Below are positions 60,270 to 64,000 of a DNA stretch of 64,000 nt, one piece after another. Numbering within the stretch: the stretch's first letter is position 1; each line of letters opens with the position of its first letter. The notes under the pieces are model-generated. The model was not told the origin of the DNA. It was given only the letters and a program-made list of their open reading frames with translations, and made no database searches. The stretch covers positions 434,001 to 498,000 of the forward strand of contig BGZK01000074.1 of the NCBI GenBank assembly GCA_005406025.1, given 5' to 3'. Source of the DNA: Eumeta japonica. Lineage: Eukaryota; Arthropoda; Insecta; Lepidoptera; Psychidae. A program made the position numbers and the translations under genes.

Positions 60270-60668
60270 ACAGGATGTTTGGCGCATCGTTTGCCAAAAT
60301 GAAAGAGGGGTCTTTTGCTACCTCCTCAACCTCCGAAAGACATTTTTGGTCCCACGGAATTTTTTGTGCTATTTTTTTTAATTTTTATACGAGAAATTAC
60401 AAGTCTACTTTAAAATTTGATTAAAATAAAGTAAGTGCTATAGCTGCATTTTTTTTAATAATTTCAATTTGCAATGATGTACAATTTTATCAAAATCAAC
60501 ATTTCTCGACAGAAACATCTATATTTTTTTTTATTGCCACACAAAGTTGGGTGACGTTGAAAAAATTAACTGAAACCCCAACTTTATACTTAAATTTAAA
60601 AAAAAAAAAACTAAACATCATGTTCTTCCAATTTTTTAAAAACCCTGTAGATGCGCCAAACATCCTGT
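60270..60668. mobile_element. TIR-bounded non-autonomous element, about 400 bp
   Basis: The termini ACAGGATGTTTGGCGCATC (60270-60288) and its exact reverse complement (60650-60668) match at all 19 positions. The interior is T/A-rich with no recognisable protein, although frames exist (60215-60424, 60551-60808). The target duplication is uncertain; TATA-like bases flank both sides. The perfect TIRs suggest relatively recent activity or a structural constraint. Superfamily unknown. Confidence 0.75.
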
Positions 60669-62196
60669 GTATCCCTATGACACCGCAATTAGTTGGTCAA
60701 TTGGCAACGTTCATTTCTCTGCGGCATTATGCGCCCAACAACCGGCTCGGTCAGTCTACGCAGAGTAGCATCGGAAATCTTCAACTTAGCTTCACGAATC
60801 TTCGATAGTCCATTTGACAGAACAGTGGATAGATATTAGATTTTTAGTTCGTTCTAAACCAAATCTTTGTGCGATCCTTCTAGCAAATCTCCTAAGGAAA
60901 TATCTTCATGCATCTTACGTCCTACTTGCAGATTGTTAGACATCCATTTGAGGAAATTATTTAGAATTTCAGTCAAATAAGTAAACCGACCAAATACGTG
61001 TCGGAACAAGCGCGGTGCCCGTCACAATATATAGACTTAAAGGGGGGCTAGTTATTTGATACTATAGACCTATTTATGGTTTAACGATCTAAAACGGGCC
61101 CACATATGACGGGTGTTAAAAATTTTACGATATTTACAAAATTTTACATGATTCAAAAACTTATATTAACACAAACTTAAGTAATTTTCAATGGAATTTA
61201 TATGAAATATGTTATTCGTTAACTTGTAAATGCTATTTAGCGGTGTTTTCCTTTTAACTTCGTTATACATATTACTACCCTTTCTCACATATCCAAGAAT
61301 AATCGTTTACCCAAAGAGGGGGAATAGTTGACTAGCAAAAATTAGCACTTTTAGAGCTTAATATTTCGCAAAGAAATTTCTAATGTAAAAACGGTTTTCA
61401 CAGGTCCATGTTTTTGAATGAGCTATCCAATGATGAGCGTCTATCCGATGGTGTGGGGTATCATCGATAAATTTTTTTCTAATCTATGAAAAAATTTCAT
61501 CCCTACTCAACATGTAGGAAAGGTCGCCTTAATTTTTTTAATTCCATAAAAAAACACTTTACGAAATATAAAATGTTTTCCTTTTAAGTTTAACAGATAG
61601 CAGTTAATTATTACAAATAAGAATTTGAAACACACCACTGCAACTGTAGAACAGAGATGGGCATGTAAAAAGCACGAACAAGCACGAAAACTATTACGAC
61701 ACTATTTTGTGATGTTAGTTCCTGTAGTTCCCCATAGTGGCGTGCTGAAAAGTTTCGTTAGTGTTTTCCTTAAGCTGTTCCCACATAATCACATTTATTT
61801 TCGACCCCTCGTACATTGATTAACACCTACACATGCATATTCATGATTACAGTTAATTAAACGTTTTATTGATACGATCTAGTGACATTGGAAACGCGCA
61901 CTTCTGCAATAATCATTATTTTCAATGCATGCGATATGATAACGAACAGTTGCAATCTACCTCCACGTCGTTTTATTTCAGTTATGAATCTGGTTTTACA
62001 ATTGTTATAACTACCATTGCATTTTTTTCTTCTGTGCTCCTGGGTCCTATGACCAATCTCATAATTTAATTTAGCGATGCAGTTATATAACAAATTGTTG
62101 TAGTATATGTAAATGCACATAAATATTGGTTTGGTGAATTCCATACATATGATTAAAGTAATTATGTACTTTGGTTAGGTACATACTTTTCAGTTA
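60669..62196. other. AT-rich spacer downstream of the stromalin gene
   Basis: No supported gene. The overlapping frames at 61866-62144 on both strands have no motifs. Confidence 0.5.
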
Positions 62197-62202
62197 TTTA
62201 TT
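62197..62202 (-). terminator. Poly(A) signal of the stromalin gene
   Basis: AATAAA on the minus strand, about 60 bases after the stop codon. A second AATAAA (62249-62254) lies only 9 bases after the stop, so the distal one is the more usable candidate. Confidence 0.5.
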
Positions 62203-62262
62203 CATTTACAAGTTATTATTGAAACAGCAGATAACAAAATGTCCAAATTTTATTTAAAAAGT

Positions 62263-62856
62263 TTAATTGTCAGGTTGGTTGTCAGGGTTGGTGTCGGGGT
62301 CGGAGTCCCCGCGCTCGTCGTCGGGGCGGCGGCGCGTGTAGGCGCGGCGCACGGGCGGCGGCCGGTCGTCGGGCGCGTCGGCCAGCAGCGCGCTGCGGTA
62401 CGCCGCCAGCGGCTGCCAGTCGTCCGCCCAAGACGCCGCGTGTGCCGTCTGCAGCCGCGCCTCCAGATACTTCAGCACATGCCGCTTATCCTGACGCAGC
62501 AGTTTATTCGTGAACTCTGTTAACGGCTCTAAGAAGAGTAAATTGGGTGGCGGCGCGGGCGCCACGGTGGCCGCCTCCAGCGTTGCGAAACCGATTCCGG
62601 CGCGGTGCAGCGCCGTTAAAGCTTCGCGATTCTTGAGCGCGTCTAGCCCGAACATGACCGAGAAACGTTTGGCCAGCTCCTTGAGCTCGGCGAATTCTGG
62701 CGCAAGGCGCGCTGAACCAGGCGTCGGATGACGCGCCACCACTTCTGCAAACAACGCCTGCATAGCCAACTGCATGGTGAGCGCACAGCTCAATTTGTTC
62801 ATCTCGCGCGCCTTACTCAGTGTTGCCTTGATGATGTCGCCGTAGTCGTTGTAACA
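62263..62856 (-). CDS. Cohesin subunit SA/stromalin (STAG family), last coding exon
   Basis: Stromalin binds the Rad21/SMC1/SMC3 ring and is needed for chromosome loading, sister-chromatid cohesion and chromatin loops in the nucleus. The exon encodes 197 residues and then TAA. It starts CYNDYGDIIKATLSKAREMN, directly after an acceptor (minus strand 'ctag|TGT'), in phase 0. Characteristic STAG blocks follow: APEFAELKELAKRFSVMFGL, then DALKNREALTALHRAGIGFA, LLFLEPLTEFTNKLLRQDKR and LKYLEARL. A variable C-terminus (WQPLAAYRSALL, then an Arg/Asp-rich tail ending PDNQPDN) is shorter than the human tail. The exon is strongly GC-rich compared with the adjacent intron. An ATG at 62802 is internal, not the start. 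Upstream exons lie outside the window. Identity is firm; which paralogue cannot be told. Confidence 0.9.
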   Translation of the reverse strand, partial: CYNDYGDIIKATLSKAREMNKLSCALTMQLAMQALFAEVVARHPTPGSARLAPEFAELKELAKRFSVMFGLDALKNREALTALHRAGIGFATLEAATVAPAPPPNLLFLEPLTEFTNKLLRQDKRHVLKYLEARLQTAHAASWADDWQPLAAYRSALLADAPDDRPPPVRRAYTRRRPDDERGDSDPDTNPDNQPDN

Positions 62857-64000
62857 CTAGGGTATAACATACGTGAATTATTACAAATTATTGCTGTGAC
62901 AAAAAGTTATTTCTTTTATGTACCACACTAAAATTATTACCACTAATCTATTTAAATCGCTAGATACCTGTTAATTAAAATAAAATCTAGTTTAAAAAGC
63001 AACTGCTCTCATACATAATACCATATTCACAGTATCATCAAGGCTTACGCCCACACCATAATGTATCTTGTAACCACAACATAGTGTAAACTTGCTTAAA
63101 TCGACAAAGTAAACTTATACATATAAGCATATTAACTATTGGGCAGAAGTAGTTTACCTATTCAAGTAGTTTACATGTTTCTTCAACTTGAAGCAACTCA
63201 GATTTTTATATTATGCATATTAATAAGTGTTTTGTATTGAACAAAAATGAAATTAAAGTGTCTTGGACATATTTAATTTATTCACTTTAAAACAAAGCAT
63301 CACTAGATCTTGATATAAATTTGATAGTTTTATACCTATTAAAGTAGCCTCATCTTTCACAACCTCACCTCACAAAAAAATAGAACATAAAAGCATTGCC
63401 TATCAGATAATCTGTAAGGGAGCCTATCACAACAAATTTTCTCCAAGACTGTAGAATCCAACAATAGTTCATTGGTCAGTACAACTACCCGAGAAGAATT
63501 TCAAACATCACGGTCTACCCCACTTTATCCATTATCTTTCACCTAAACAGTCAACCAAAGGATTGTAAAATCTCAAAATATTAATTAATACAATAATTAT
63601 TTGGAGATTTCGGCATAAAGTATTCTATTTTCTTTTGAAATTTATGTAATTATAACAATGGAAAATTTATTGTTATTAAATAATATAAATGTTTCAAGAA
63701 ATTATGTTAACTGTGCATTGTGGAAAATTAACTATAATGAGGGTGTAACTAGGGAGTTGACTTTTAAACAAGAAATTTGAAACGATTCTAAGGATATGAA
63801 TTTACCTAGCTTAAGTAATTACCCATTGTGTTTAAATTTTCGCCATACTATAAAAAGTTCATATTACCAATAAAGCTTTGTATGACACTAACACAAATAC
63901 TAAAATTTTTGAAGATATTTTCTATTGCTTGCTAGTCACTCATTTTTCATCAAGATAACCAAATTTTAAAATAAAATTTGACTTTTGTTAAATGACAGTT
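62857..64000 (-). other. Intron of the stromalin gene, running off the window
   Basis: More than 1.1 kb upstream of the last exon on the minus strand is AT-rich. No other STAG exon is readable in any frame, so the preceding exon must lie beyond 64000. Confidence 0.6.

Noticed and set aside
62239..62931. Plus-strand frames at 62239-62523, 62510-62731 and 62728-62931
   Set aside because: These are complements of the stromalin exon, which has clear family motifs on the minus strand.

Overview
This window is animal nuclear DNA, most likely from an insect and probably a moth or butterfly. It is about two-thirds A+T and has almost no long open reading frames. It is packed with decayed mobile elements of the kinds usual in insects: mariner, pogo/Tigger, hAT miniatures, jockey-like LINEs and Ty3/gypsy. 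I also recognise several short interspersed repeats from lepidopteran genomes. The order-level assignment is inference.

Only two ordinary host genes can be supported. The first is a compact, apparently intronless gene at 32.7-33.6 kb on the + strand. It encodes a 137-residue secreted, cysteine-rich protein whose core reads as an interleukin-17-type cytokine. The gene sits alone in a CpG-rich island and carries an AP-1/antioxidant-type site, a TATA box, a short 5' leader, a 3' UTR with four overlapping ATTTA pentamers (a cytokine-style AU-rich element) and a poly(A) signal. The second is the last coding exon of the cohesin subunit SA/stromalin (STAG family) at 62.26-62.86 kb on the - strand. 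The rest of that gene lies beyond the right edge.

Layout. 0-15 kb: AT-rich intergenic DNA with a degenerate tandem repeat (1.7-2.0 kb), a GC-rich relic (2.4-3.0 kb), a hAT-type MITE (4.4 kb), a CpG island (5.2-5.7 kb) and a SINE-like fragment (7.3 kb). 15.1-18 kb: a dead jockey-like LINE. 18-23.5 kb: a TA microsatellite, a second hAT MITE and two short divergent ORFs of unknown nature. 23.5-24.7 kb: a dead mariner with both TIRs. 32.6-33.6 kb: the IL-17-like gene. 35.2-36.3 kb: a second dead mariner with TIRs and TA target duplications. 37.6 kb: a near-perfect 103-bp palindrome. 41.0 kb: a third hAT MITE. 42.4-44.1 kb: a LINE 3' fragment and a third dead mariner that appears to contain a small inversion. 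44.2-50 kb: a dead Ty3/gypsy element. 52-53 kb: tandem repeats. 53.0-57.6 kb: a nearly complete but mutated pogo-superfamily transposon whose transposase ends in a PHD finger, with two MITEs nested inside it. 60.3-60.7 kb: a TIR-bounded non-autonomous element. 62.2-64 kb: the STAG terminal exon and intron.

The mobile-element genes are all broken, by frameshift, stop codon or truncation. No tRNA, rRNA, CRISPR or operon-like organisation was seen.
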